Assembly: GCA_016169945.1 (NCBI GenBank)
Contig: JADLSH010000367.1
Location: forward strand, 4,400,001-4,464,000
DNA from: Trachythela sp. YZ-2020
Taxonomy: Eukaryota > Cnidaria > Anthozoa > Malacalcyonacea > Clavulariidae
Length of the DNA: 64,000 nt
Direction of reading: 5' to 3'
Of this stretch, positions 33,347 through 63,300 are shown one piece after another. Below the pieces are notes generated by a model that saw only the letters and a list, made by a program, of their open reading frames with translations, made no database searches and was not told the DNA's origin. A program made the translations under genes and the position numbers. Every line of letters begins with the position of its first letter. Positions within the stretch are counted from its first letter, which is position 1.

Positions 33347-33352
33347 AATAAA
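33347..33352 (+). promoter_or_regulatory. Polyadenylation signal AATAAA
   Basis: 112 nt past the stop of the thyroglobulin-domain gene. Confidence 0.7.
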
Positions 33353-33606
33353 ACAATGCGAGAAATACGCGCAGGTTGAGTGGTTTCGTTCGTTAATTGT
33401 TCATTAGATCGTTTTCCGTATATCGTTACTGACAAGTGTTCACCAAAATGTTTGAGTTGATTCATTTCACCTTGAGTTGTGTACTAGTGGACTATTGTTC
33501 AAATTCTGAAAATATCATTTATAACCCGTGCGAAATATAAATATTATACCAGTATTAGCATGAAATAAACAAGAAAAAATGCGAGATTCAAGTGGGGAAA
33601 TTGCCA

Positions 33607-33612
33607 TTTATT
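33607..33612 (-). promoter_or_regulatory. Polyadenylation signal AATAAA for PSMC6
   Basis: TTTATT on the plus strand, about 300 nt past the PSMC6 stop. Only about 255 bp separates it from the signal of the convergent gene. Confidence 0.55.
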
Positions 33613-33912
33613 AATACATTTGATGGAGGGGTTGGAGGGAAAGGGTGGACACGTTTAGCTATACCCTTTTCGTTCTTGGCTAGTTAGCGAAGTGTTCGAA
33701 TATTGACAGAAATTTTTTTGTTCAACCACATTGGTCCCAGAAAGAATTTTTTTCCTGGCCTGCTCAATCGAACCGTGTGCAATGGAAAACATTACAAAGT
33801 AGCCACGAATCGAAGGCGTTATTGTATTTGAAGAACATAAATTGAAGATTAGCTGTTGATATTATCGCGTTTCTTTGAGGGCCATTTTGTACCCACTGAA
33901 GCACTGTAAGAT

Positions 33913-51122
<17,210 letters not shown>

Positions 51123-51317
51123 TTTGGAAATAAATCAGTTAGCCAGCAGTCCCAATCCCCTCCCCTGTCGTTCAACACGGCCGGGAACCAACTGAAATTG
51201 AAAATGGATGTTTGTTTACCAAAAAGCGTGGAGATGATTTGTGTAAACTGTCAACTTAACAAACGAAGATAAATTGACAAATGATTGTTGTGATTGGAAA
51301 CGATTATTGATGAAATA
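51123..51317. promoter_or_regulatory. Shared divergent promoter, PSMC6 / CEP164
   Basis: 195 bp separate the two start codons. Contains a CCCCTCCCC block (about 51155-51163, Sp1/KLF-like), TGTTTGTTTACC (FOX-like, about 51210) and GTTGTGATTGGAAAC (about 51287-51301), a two-mismatch relative of an RFX X-box. No TATA box. Functional roles are inference. Confidence 0.7.
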
Positions 51318-54300
51318 ATGATGACCGTTATCAATAATCAACTCATCTTGGAAGAGGAATATGATGAAAATTATGAGCCGACTGAGGAAGGTACAGTTTT
51401 ATGAAATATACGATCTAGACGTGTAGCAACTAGCAACTCTACAGCTACTCTAATCTCTATTGCTTGCTCCGAAGTTCGATCTAGCTGGATAGCGTTGCAA
51501 GAAGTTAAACTATAGATTTAAAAATATTTATGTTATGTTAACTTAATAAAATACATTTTTCTGATTGTATTTTTTAAATTTTTATTGATTTTTAATATAT
51601 TGTATTAAATATGACAGTATGTTATATGAGACAGGTTGTGGGGTTCACATGAAGTGTCAGTCAATTGGGGTACCAGTTACATGGATACTGGGGACACTTA
51701 TACAGATCCTGTTCCGGTTTCCAAAAAACTGTGCCTATATATGGGGTAAATTCAAAATCGTTTTCGACCATCCACACAAATTAATATATCATGTCAATGA
51801 TACACATGGGTGGACTTCTACATCATCGATCCCAAAAGGCTCTGTTTTCAGGCATCCACATGAATCAGGATATGGGTGGACGGAATGCAAATCCGCAACA
51901 CATTCAAATGAATCTGTATACATGTTGACAGATCCTGAGTGGAAATGGAATTACACAATGATGTTAGGCAACTTTAGTGTTGAATAGCCAAATAGGGTTA
52001 TGAGATCTGGTGATCTCCAATAGCAGAAAGGCTTTAATTATGAGTCAGGGCTCAAGATTTGTGGTATCGCAATATCCACAAGATACCAGAATTTAATTTT
52101 GAATATTGAATATCATAGGCTTAGTATCCCAACGGGATACTATAAAAAAATTTTGAATTTCTGATCCAAACTCCGAAGTCTGTACATTGTGGTGAATGTT
52201 CGACAAAATAGCTCTGTTTTGGCACTTTGTTTCTTATTCTGTGTATTCTTTTTCGTTGTTTGTCACACGAATGTGGAATCCGCATAAAACATATATACAT
52301 ACCGCCTGTATAAAAAGCACGTGCTTGAGCACTGTGGCAGTTTTTAAAAAAATGTGGAGGTATTTAAACAGTGAGACAATCAACAAGGGAGACAACCAAC
52401 TTCAACAGCTGAAATAACACAAGTTGATGATGAGAGACAACCCACTTTGTCTTCCCGGTAACCCAAACACAACAATGTCAAAATCTGGGATACTAAATTT
52501 CAAGGAGGGATACCAGATTTTAAAGTGCTAATATCCACCTGGATACGGGTAAAAAATTCAAATCTTGAGCCCTGTGAGTGCAAACATCAAATCACAATAT
52601 CTAGTTACAGGGTTCTGCTCAGGACCAAACATGGTCATAACTAGGTAACTCAATCCAGATGGCTTTGGGTGGATATTGGTTTTTACCAAATTACTCATAG
52701 CTAGTATTGCATGCACTTTGTTGTTAAATTACACCAAATAATCATCAATAGTATTGTTTATATAAACAAGATCCACTATAGAGATTCTTTATCACAAATT
52801 TGATACTTTCCGAGTGCCAGGTGGAAGAGTCTGTATTGGTATGAGTGCTGGCCGTCACTGATGAGTGCTGGGCACTGCCACCCTGTGCCACCCGGCCACT
52901 GTGGGCAGAACCCTGTAGTTACTATCCCATTCTATTGTTGTACACATATCCCTTGAATGCGGGGTTCCAGTGTAGGTACTGTAGTATTGAACTTACAATA
53001 TTCAAGAAGTTGGTTGAATGATGTGGCTACCTGAAAAATATAATTTAAAAAGCATCAATGATTTGAGCAAAGGCCCTTCGCATGAAACATCCAAATTTTG
53101 TTCCATATTTCTCAGGGGCCGGTTGTTCAAAAGCCGGTTAGCCTAACTCTGGGTTAACAAAATCTTCAAATCAAACTTCCCAACAGTTTGTTTATAAAGT
53201 TGAATATGTTTTTCCAGAAATCTTTTCTGGATCAATAGAAGTTTTATTTTCTAAAGTTTTGAAACAAACGGCCATGCAGAAGTATATATACATAACCCAA
53301 AACAGCGGGTTAAAATTTATCCCAGGGTTAGCGCTAATCTAGCTTTGAACAACCGGCCCCAGGTAGTTATATCATCAAATCCAACAGTTGATGCAACCTC
53401 TTTCACAGGCTCTTATCTCTTGGGGAGATAAAAGCCTGGGTACGAGGATGCAGTTGATGAGCATTTTACTTCACCTAGAACTTTAAATATCCGGTGAAGT
53501 CTGAATTGGTGGTTTTGATATGACATCTCAAATTCACAAAATAAAATGAATCAGTATTTGATGAAATTCTCTGCTAATTAAGATCACATAATTATCCAGT
53601 TGCCATGATTGCAGTACTGATTGCCTTTGGTTATGGCTCATTAACCCATTAACTGGCAGTACCCTACCACTGACGAGTAAAATCGTCTGGCATTAGACAA
53701 CAAAATTGCTGCAATTTGCAAATAATGAAACAGCAATCTCAATGCATGTTAGCAATTTAATGTTACAGAATTTTGTCCATTGACGAAAAACTGGCCAAAT
53801 TGTTGATTATAGCCATGATGATGAAACGAGGATGCCTGTCATTCATGGGTCAAAATTTACGCTATTCCGCTATACCATATACAGTAAAATGTCTGACGGA
53901 ATAGTAAACTTCATGATCTCGATATTCCATTTGTATAGTAGAAAATATTGTGGTTGGTATCAATTTATAGTATCAGTGTGTTATTAAAGATTAATTTTAC
54001 TGTTAAAATTTTATTGATCTCGTAGTTGAGTTTTTGTTCGATTGCGAGTTTTATTCTTTTTTCCGCGTTCATTCAATTAACTTCAAATTGACAAAAAGGC
54101 GAGATACAATGCATACGATCGCACAAAAAGGGCACGAACATTCGTACCGGTACGGAAATATAAATATAAGTGACTGGGTAACCTACAATAGTGAACTAGA
54201 CAAAATGTTTTGGGGTTTTTATTAGAATTTGTTCACAGCAGAGCAATGCATTTGATAGATCCTTGCCCTTGGTGTGTAAATAAAACTCTGATCAGACAAT

Positions 54301-57300
54301 AACAGAAATGCTTGCTATATTTGTTTATTGATCTTCAGTTCAATGTCAGAAACATTAGCTTGTGAACATGCAGGCTCTGAGAAACATAAATTAAGGAATA
54401 GCAGATTTTCAGAAGGAAAATTGTATAGTAGAACATACTGTATGCAAATTTCGACCCCTGCTGTCATGCTGAAATTTGGCCATCTGGCATAATATATCTC
54501 CATTTGGCTGGTTTATTCAAATTGCTTTGAAGTACATGAGCATCTTCTTCTGAATTCATAGTCAAGTAAACAATCATTTACCAACAGAAAGTCTGATATT
54601 GGAGTTGAGAGATTCATTCAGATCTTTAATGTAAAACAAAGATAAGCAACGACCGAGTACCATCAGTGCCGAGTACCGAACCCTGTGGCATACCAAACAT
54701 CACATCGGTAGGGTCAGTTAAGAGACCTAATAACTGGTTTCACAAGATCTTAATCCATTTTCCAAGAAATAATCTGCCAATTGATAATGAAATCGAATTT
54801 TAATCTTTTGAATTAGATGTACTAAGAGTACTAAGACCACAATGAATGACGTTTGGGAGCACTCTATGGTCAAAGTTTCTCTCAGTATGGTATCCAGTAT
54901 AACAAAAATAATGTAGACTTTCCCAAAGTCCGTTTTCTTTTTGGGAAAGTCATTAAGGCGAAAAAAGAAAGAAATGGTTAGGGTTAGGAACAAGAAATGG
55001 TCAGGGAGGGAACAGACTTTTCTAACCTGCTATACGTGCCATCCTCTCCTATCTCCCCTCTCATGTTTGGCGCTCGCATGGGATGCATTTAAGAATTAAG
55101 GAAGTCAAATTATAGAGAAATCGACTTGTGGCAAGTCTAAACAAAATGATGCTGCATAATATTACCATCAATAAATTATTCAGTTGTTTCCTAAACAATT
55201 GACTTGGACTTATTTGTAAACCTTTTTTCATGTGTAGAAATCTTTGAATATGCTGAAGCTATTGGGATCGATCCAACGAAAGAGAAAGAGTTGCTCTGGG
55301 TTGCAAGGGAAGGCATTGTGGCTCCTCTACCTCCAAACTGGAAACCATGGTAGGAATACACGCCCGCACCCCACGAAGCGGCGTGTCTATAGCAATGTAG
55401 TCTAGCCAAGTGTGTTGGGAAGAGGCTGGTAGTGAGGCTGGTAGTAATACTGCTTTAAGACTTACTTTGTGTTTCACTATGATCACATATTTTCATTGAT
55501 TATTTAGGTTAGCCAAATGAAAAATGTTGTGTCTTGTATGGTGTCTCCATGCATGAACAATTATTTACCTCTGGTATCTTTATCCCACTGGTCAAAATAT
55601 ACAATCTATTTCAAATGTTGCAAATTTTTGTAAATATTGAACATGCAGTACAATTAAATTAAGATTAAATTCAGATAGAAAAATGCTGCAGAAAATGTTT
55701 TTGAGAAGATTAGACAGTAACTACTTGTAAATAACGTCTGTTCAGCCTCTATATTCTGCAAGTTCTGTCGAGAATGAGATCATGCACCAATATAATTTTT
55801 AACAGGAGGATAACTAGGGTCTGGCAGTCCTAACTCTTGCCACCCAGTAAATACTTTTTTGGCCCTGAGTTCAAGTTCTACAGTACCTCGCCTGAAAAAT
55901 CAGAGAAATTCACTGGGTATTTTTTCGTATTTTTCAGTCAAGACCCAAACGATGAAATCTATTACTTCAACTTTGCGACTGGACAAAGTATCTGGGATCA
56001 TCCTTGTGATGAATACTACAGAGGAATGGTTGAGGAGGAGAGAAAGAAAGTAGAAATGAGTGGTGGGACAGTTGCAAAGAAAACAGTTGAGAAGAAACAT
56101 TCGAAAAAGAAGAAAGACAAGAAGGCCAAGTCTTTGGATTTCCCTGATAAGGTTTGTGTTTATTCTTCTTGAAAATAGTTTACAGATGCAGTTTTACTTA
56201 TCGTCAATAGTAGAATTTAGCAACGTCAACCTAAGTAGGTTAAAGCCCAGATTGTGTTGGCGGCAAATATTGGTGAATAAAAATGTCCTAGGTTGACAGC
56301 GTGTCGTTCTGTACGAACTATTGATAGTGATGCATGTGATTGAGATCTTCAACATTATAAAGTACGTCCTATGTATAACATCATCAATTATCATTGTTTA
56401 GGAAATATTACACACAGCTTTAGTCATATCTTATCAGATAAGTTAGGTTTTGTTTTGTTTTGACTACTGAAGTTATATTTAATATGAGCTAGCTATAATC
56501 ATGATCATTTTAACTTTAAACCATTAACGAGCACAGGCATACTTAGATATAATAGCATTTTGCTCAGGTAATTTTTCCAGCTACTATGTGATGAGATATG
56601 ATATGCACTTGCCTCTTCCTGGTTTTCATATACCAATATGTAGGTATTGGGTTTAATTTCGTGTATTGGGTATGCCAATTAATGGTCACCATGTAGTGTA
56701 ACACATTCCATTTTTTAGCATTTTCACTTTTTTTGTAGAAAAACAAAGGTCTTGGATCTTCTCTTGGTCCTCTAAAGACAGAAGCTCTGGCTCCATTACG
56801 AGGACAACCTGGTAAAGGGTTAGGAAGTTCTTTACCAGCTCCTGTTGGTGGACTTAAACCATTGAATAGTTCGTTGGGAACAACTTTAGGAGATACCAAA
56901 GGAATACAGTCTTTAACCAATAAATCACTTGGAAGCCTCAAACCGGTAGATCTTGTTTTTCTCTCTTTAAAGTAAAGTAAAGTATATATTATTTTGAATA
57001 CACAAGCTTAATTTGTTGCACAGATGCTTAGCGCAGGCGAAAAACGCTATCCCCACTTTGACCACGTTTAAGACATAAAGTCATCAGAAGGTACAGTATA
57101 ATGTCAGATTTAGTTCTGCTAAGGGAATTGGTATGTTTTTCGTCGTGTACTGTTGGTGGAGTTTTTTATGAGTCTCTCGCATACTAAATATCTAGGTTCT
57201 AGCTGCTACGTGTAGACGAAGGTCCAACGTATTCTTGCTGTTGTGTTACGTTCTATTGTTTAGTGTTTTAACTCTTATGAAAAAATGATAAGATGAAGAC

Positions 57301-60300
57301 AATCTTCGTTGGAATGCAGAATACACTGGAAAACGTTTTGATTAAATTTAAAAAAGATTTTAGATTAAAAACTAAGGATTTTTGCAGAAATTTATAAAGA
57401 ATTGTATAAATTTTACTGAATTGCTGTATTTATTGGCACTTCATATATTTCAATAAAATTGCACTTCTCTGAGTTCGTCAGAATTGCGAAATTCTTTCAA
57501 GCATATTGTTTGGATCAGTAACAAATTAGTTAGAATATTGGTAGACAACTGTGGGCATTGAAGATGATGATAGTAATATTTTCATACTTTTGTCTTATTA
57601 GCTTTCGTCCTCAAATGATTTCGAGAAGAATTCAACGAGCACAAACAACATGACATTGAGTACTGGTGCAGGGGAGAAGATTAACCTCACGATGGATTTT
57701 CCTGATGATGACAGTCAGGTAAGTTGCTTTGCCACTTGTATTTAGGACATGTAACTAAAGTTAACAGCTATATAGTACATATATTTTGTATGACTGCAAT
57801 GCATTTTAGCCAATTAAGGCTTAAAATCTGCGGTAGAGCCGTAGAAAAGAGTCGCACCATTTTGGTATCCTCTTATAAATCGACCACAAGACATGCTGTC
57901 TGTGCAAGTTTCGTTTGGTGTGCCATAAATGTTGTTTCGTTAACAACCTGTCAGTACCCTTACAGTGTTACACACTTTAAAAGGTGAAAACTGAAACAAT
58001 TATTCCTAATAAAAATGTCATACATGCAATCAAGATTTCACTGTGCAGTAGATAATGTTCCAACTACACTCAACATGAATTTAACATTCGGAGAGAATAT
58101 TTGTGATCGCAAAATGTGAGGAGTTACCATGATCTCTTGTAGGAATCACCAAGATTGGATGTACATTTGGACACAAATGATCTAGCGGAACTGGGTTATA
58201 AGGTAACTTACTTTTAATAGCCACACCTTGTTCCATTTAATCAGAAGATTTGGAGAGATACTTCAGCCGCTTTACCAAGACGATATTGTATGAGGTCTGT
58301 TTTGAATATAGACATAACATTTGTAGGAATTTTTGATAACATTCAACATACCGACTCTGTCAACAATAATAGATCGACTTTAGAGAGTAGTTGGAACGTC
58401 CAGTGTTAATTTGTCACAAAATCTTAAAAATATATTTTGTTTATATCCCTTGCTTTTTTCCACAGGAATCACCCAGGTTTAACTCGGATTTATATGATCT
58501 CAAAAATCTAAATTACGAGGTGAGTTTATTCTTGATATACATGTACAGTACTGTAGATCGACGTGCAAACGCAAGTTAAACCTCCAGTAGTTGGCAGCCC
58601 ACTGTATTCCTATTTCCTAAGGTATTTGTATGGACGAGTAACGTTAAAATGTAAGGAAAACTCGTTATTAAATTTGCCATGTTTACTAGGATATACTGTG
58701 CCATGCACTCTTTGCATTTCAACATTTGCGCATAAGTTTCTAAGGCTATCTGTTTGGCCTTGAAATGCGATGCATGATTTGATTTCATTTTGTGGTTGTA
58801 GTGCGGTATTCGTTTAAGACAAGGGATGTGCACCATCCGCGTTAAATATAATGTTATCAAATGAATTCTAAATTTTAGGACTCGTATGAAACCAACGGCA
58901 GCGATGACTCCAAACTACCTTTAACACCTTCTTTAAGTAATTCTGAAGAGAGCGATGATAATGATGATGGCGAAGTCGTAAGTAAATTTATCCTTGTTTG
59001 TAACATAACATCACTGCTACCTTTCACTAATTTCCTTTTAGTTTCTGAACGAAAATGTTTTGATCATTTTCGTCTCAATTTAATCTCTCCTCAATCCTAT
59101 GACGTATAGCCCTGGTACAAGGGTACAATTCAGTCCGGATTTTGGACTGCATGCAATGCGATATTCAGGACGCTTTTGTACAGTATGCGCGAATGCACAG
59201 GCTAACTTAAAGCTATAACCTCAGTGTGTGCTGAGGTTTGCAGTTTTTACACAGAATACAAGAGATTTATTATTTGACTCGCACTGGCTAGAGTGGATGT
59301 TATCGCAGAGTGTTTCACTACTGTATAGCGGTGATACTTCAGATTTACAATACCTTGGTAAATAATTGTTACCAAACAATTTCTTCTGACATTTTGCTTT
59401 GTAGGACTTTGGTATTAATCTGGCTTTGTCTGACCGCTTGGAAGGGATGAGTGCTGATTTGTTGATACCAGCAAGAGTAGATAACAAGGTATTTCCATTG
59501 TTAACTGCAGTCAGTAATCACGCCAGATGACGATTCATGCTAAAATCTTATGGCACTGTCTGTAACTTGACCTGCTATAACGTCTGTGCCTCTTTTTCCA
59601 GGATAACGACTTTTTTCGTAACAGTGATTCAAGTATGGAAGCTTTAAAACAGTGAGTTGCTTTTCCGTCACGAGTTTACGTCCTGCTTATGTTATACGTA
59701 TAGTCTCACTTCTTGCGCAATATGCCAATGTATATGGTATACGGTACCTTCATTGCTGCTAATTCATTGCTGATCTCTAATTAAATGAATTGCTGTACCT
59801 CCATTTCCCCCATTCAGTGCATGTATATATATTTACCTGAAGTGTAATGAAGCTAGTCATCAGCAATCAAATTGGGGTTAAATGTGACAATACAACATTG
59901 AATGCAGGAGTGGGCAGAAGACGTAATTTTGGAAATAATTGCCAGGAAATCTAACACAGATAAAAGCGGACAAAAACTTTTCCTTTCTACAAGCTAGCTT
60001 TTGACCATTTAGGGAATAGTAGTTTTAAAGTCAGAGAACTTATTGCTTGGTAACTGTGGTTAATTGTAGACTGAATCTGAAGGAGAAAGAAAATAAAAAG
60101 AATGATATTAAAGATGAAAATCAACTGAGCACGAAGAAGGAAACGTAAGTACCATGTCACTCTGATTGACTTTAACCCCTTACTCAAAGACATACATATT
60201 GGATTGCCCCTGAAAAGCAATTTGCAATCCACCTTTATAATTGTGAAGGAACAAGCTTTTATAGGAATTGTCTTCTCTTTTTCAATAATCCTCCGTGGTA

Positions 60301-63300
60301 CAGGGTACTCATTGTTTAACCGTCTGTCAGGCATAATAAACTCAATCCTGTTGTGTGCCAATCCAAAGGGAAAAGGATGACGGAACGACAGTGTCGTTTT
60401 ATGATTTTCCAAATGCGAAAAAAATCGAGGAAAGAAGATAAACCTGGATAAACACAACACGTGCATGCTGTCCGCTGTCTCAGATTTCAACTTGTCTATG
60501 TGTGTTCTTGCTATCTTCATTTTTTGCCTTTGATGATCCATGTAGAATGAATGACTTTATATATCAGAATTAGCTGTAGCACGATAAAACGAAACGCGCA
60601 TACAGGGTGGCCAAATATCTTTCCGGTGTACAAACCTGTCGCATCGACAGTATTTCCTCATCCAGATAATTTCTATCCTTTGGATTTTTTCGCATGACAC
60701 TGTCGTTCCGTCAACCTTTTTCAACCTTGCTGCATATTATGAGTGACTTAAAACACGTCTTTTTACCATTTGAATATTTGTCGATTTAGCGCGCAGATCA
60801 CTCTATCTGTATTGACAATAATATTATATGCTTATATATTCCTGCCGATACGACCACACATTTTTTCATTGGCTTAACGATATTGAAAATATCTTAAATT
60901 ACTTACCATACTAAAATAATTCTAGGATTCTTCCGTACTTTTATGATTTTTTTACCATCTTATTTCGCGCACGTGTATATGTTTTGACATTCGCGTATGT
61001 CTTATTACTCATCGCAGTAAATATGGATTGTATAGAATGCATGATAGATCCAGTGTATATAGTACGTTTTAATATATGTCCATTTACCAACTTATTAGGA
61101 AACCGCCTGAAACCAAATCTACAGAAAAGCTGAATATTTCTAACGAGAGTGTGGAAAGTGAGGACGAATCAATAAATGAAAGATTACGGAAAGAGAAGAA
61201 AGAAACCGTTACAAAACTTAAAGTAGAATTAGAAGAAGAGCAAGAGAAAGAAGAGAACAAACTTCGCGTTGAATATGCGACGAAAATGAAAGAACTTCAA
61301 TTAAAAGTACGAGAAGAACATTTAGAAGAAGAAGCACATCTTCAAGAAGGAATGGAGGACGCGATCAGAAAACTGAACTCAGAAATCAGACGACAACAGA
61401 CGGAAGAAGAGGAAAGGTTAGAAAAAAAGAAAAACGAAGACCTTGAAGATTTGAGAACAAAGATAAAGAATGAAAGAAGAAAGGAAGAAGATAACATAAA
61501 AGAACAAAGCAAGAATGAAACGAACAAACTAAAAGAGAAATATAAGTCAGACGAGGAAGCCGAGAAAAGAATATTGGATAAAGAACATAAACAAAAATTG
61601 AAGAATCGCGCGAGAGACTGGAAAAGGAGAAAGATTGTGTAAGTTGTATTTATCACTATGCTCTTAGCAGGATTCTTAGTTGGAGGATCCCCCGGGATGT
61701 ATCCCCCCAATTTTCGCAGTCTCCAGCACCCCGCCAGAAAAAGTTCGATATCGACTGTTGCTTACCACAGACAGATGCATCCCCCTTGGATAATACCCAC
61801 TCCCTTCCGGCCAGCCTGCATCCTCCCTAACTGCAATACTTCTGTTCTATATAATGCAGTGGCTTCAATTCGCATGCCTTTTTTCAAGTTTTAAGTTCAA
61901 AATCTGCATGGTACGATTTTTGCAATTCTAGTTTGAGTGGAAATTGTTAGGAAATCGCAGCTCTAACACGCCTACGAGTAGTACTTTACAGTACAAACTT
62001 TAGATACATGCTACTTTACAGTACAAATGTCTGTGTATAATAATAAAGCTAGTTTGTTACTGAACCATATAATTATATATATTTAGGCACTCGAAGAAAT
62101 GCAACAACAACACCAGTATGAAATACAACAGATGAAATCAGAGCTAGAAGAACAACACGAAAAGGTAAATTGTATTAAATATTTATGATATATGAACTTC
62201 GTAAAAGCCATGCTGATAATGACTCAATTTTCAAGGCCAAGAAGATTTGGTGAATATTTAAGATACCTTTGTTCTAGGTTAAATTTGCACAATGTCTGCT
62301 TCTTGGTTGGCTCACAGTTAAGATATACTATCGAGGCGGAATTTTGTTAGGTAGCGACGCCGGTTTGTAAAGCAAGCAAAAGAAAAATCAACGCGCGAGA
62401 GAAAAATTGGGCAGGCATAGATAGATGGTCAAGAAGAGGAAACGGGAGAAATAAATCGCGAGAAAAAGATAAGGACGAAAACCCTAATGTGCTCACTCGA
62501 TTTTTTCTTGCCCTTTCCTTACCTCAAAAGTCACAACCTCATGCAATTAACAAAATACCGTCTATGTTGGGTTGAAGTGTAACAGCGTTGAACTATTTTC
62601 AGGATGTTGGCTAAAGGATGCAAACTGCCTGAAAATATATAGAATCTTTTTGTTGCATACTTCATAATGTTATAATATTATTCGTTATAATATTGATTAG
62701 TATTCCTATTTCGCGACAGGCAATTCATGAATTAAAAGATGAACTTGAGCGTAGTCATGCAAATGATGTGGAAAACGTAAAGGATGAAATAAAGTCTAAG
62801 CAGGGGAATCAACAGCTTAAAGATCTTCAGGTTAGATAAAGTGACGGTTTGTTTTTAAAAAATGTTTGGAGGGAACTTCAGTCTGTGAAAAAGACTCTTA
62901 GAGAAGGAGCTATATAGGGTGGTTTATGTTTTATCGATACTCTTGCAAAACCAATTTCCCACCTAAAGTGTATTACAAGCTGATTACAAGCTTCAGTTTT
63001 AAACTATAGCAATATTATCATCATAGTGATAATATTGTCACATTGTAATATTGTAATATTATAATACACCAAATGCCGGAAAAACAAGAGTGCCTTTGTG
63101 TAGAACAAATATTCGACAATTTTCAATCACATATCAAGGCCCGATGTTCTTTAATTCTTTATCCAATGAAATTGCAAACTGTACTACCTTCAATTCATTT
63201 ATAAGTAAAGTTAAGTTATTTCTTTATAACAAATATTAGTAAATTGCTTTGCTATATGATCTTTCATTGACTTTATATATCTACATATACACGTTTGCCA

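Noticed and set aside
55191..55486. Minus-strand frames opposite CEP164 exon 2
   Set aside because: Shadows of the plus-strand WW-domain coding exon.
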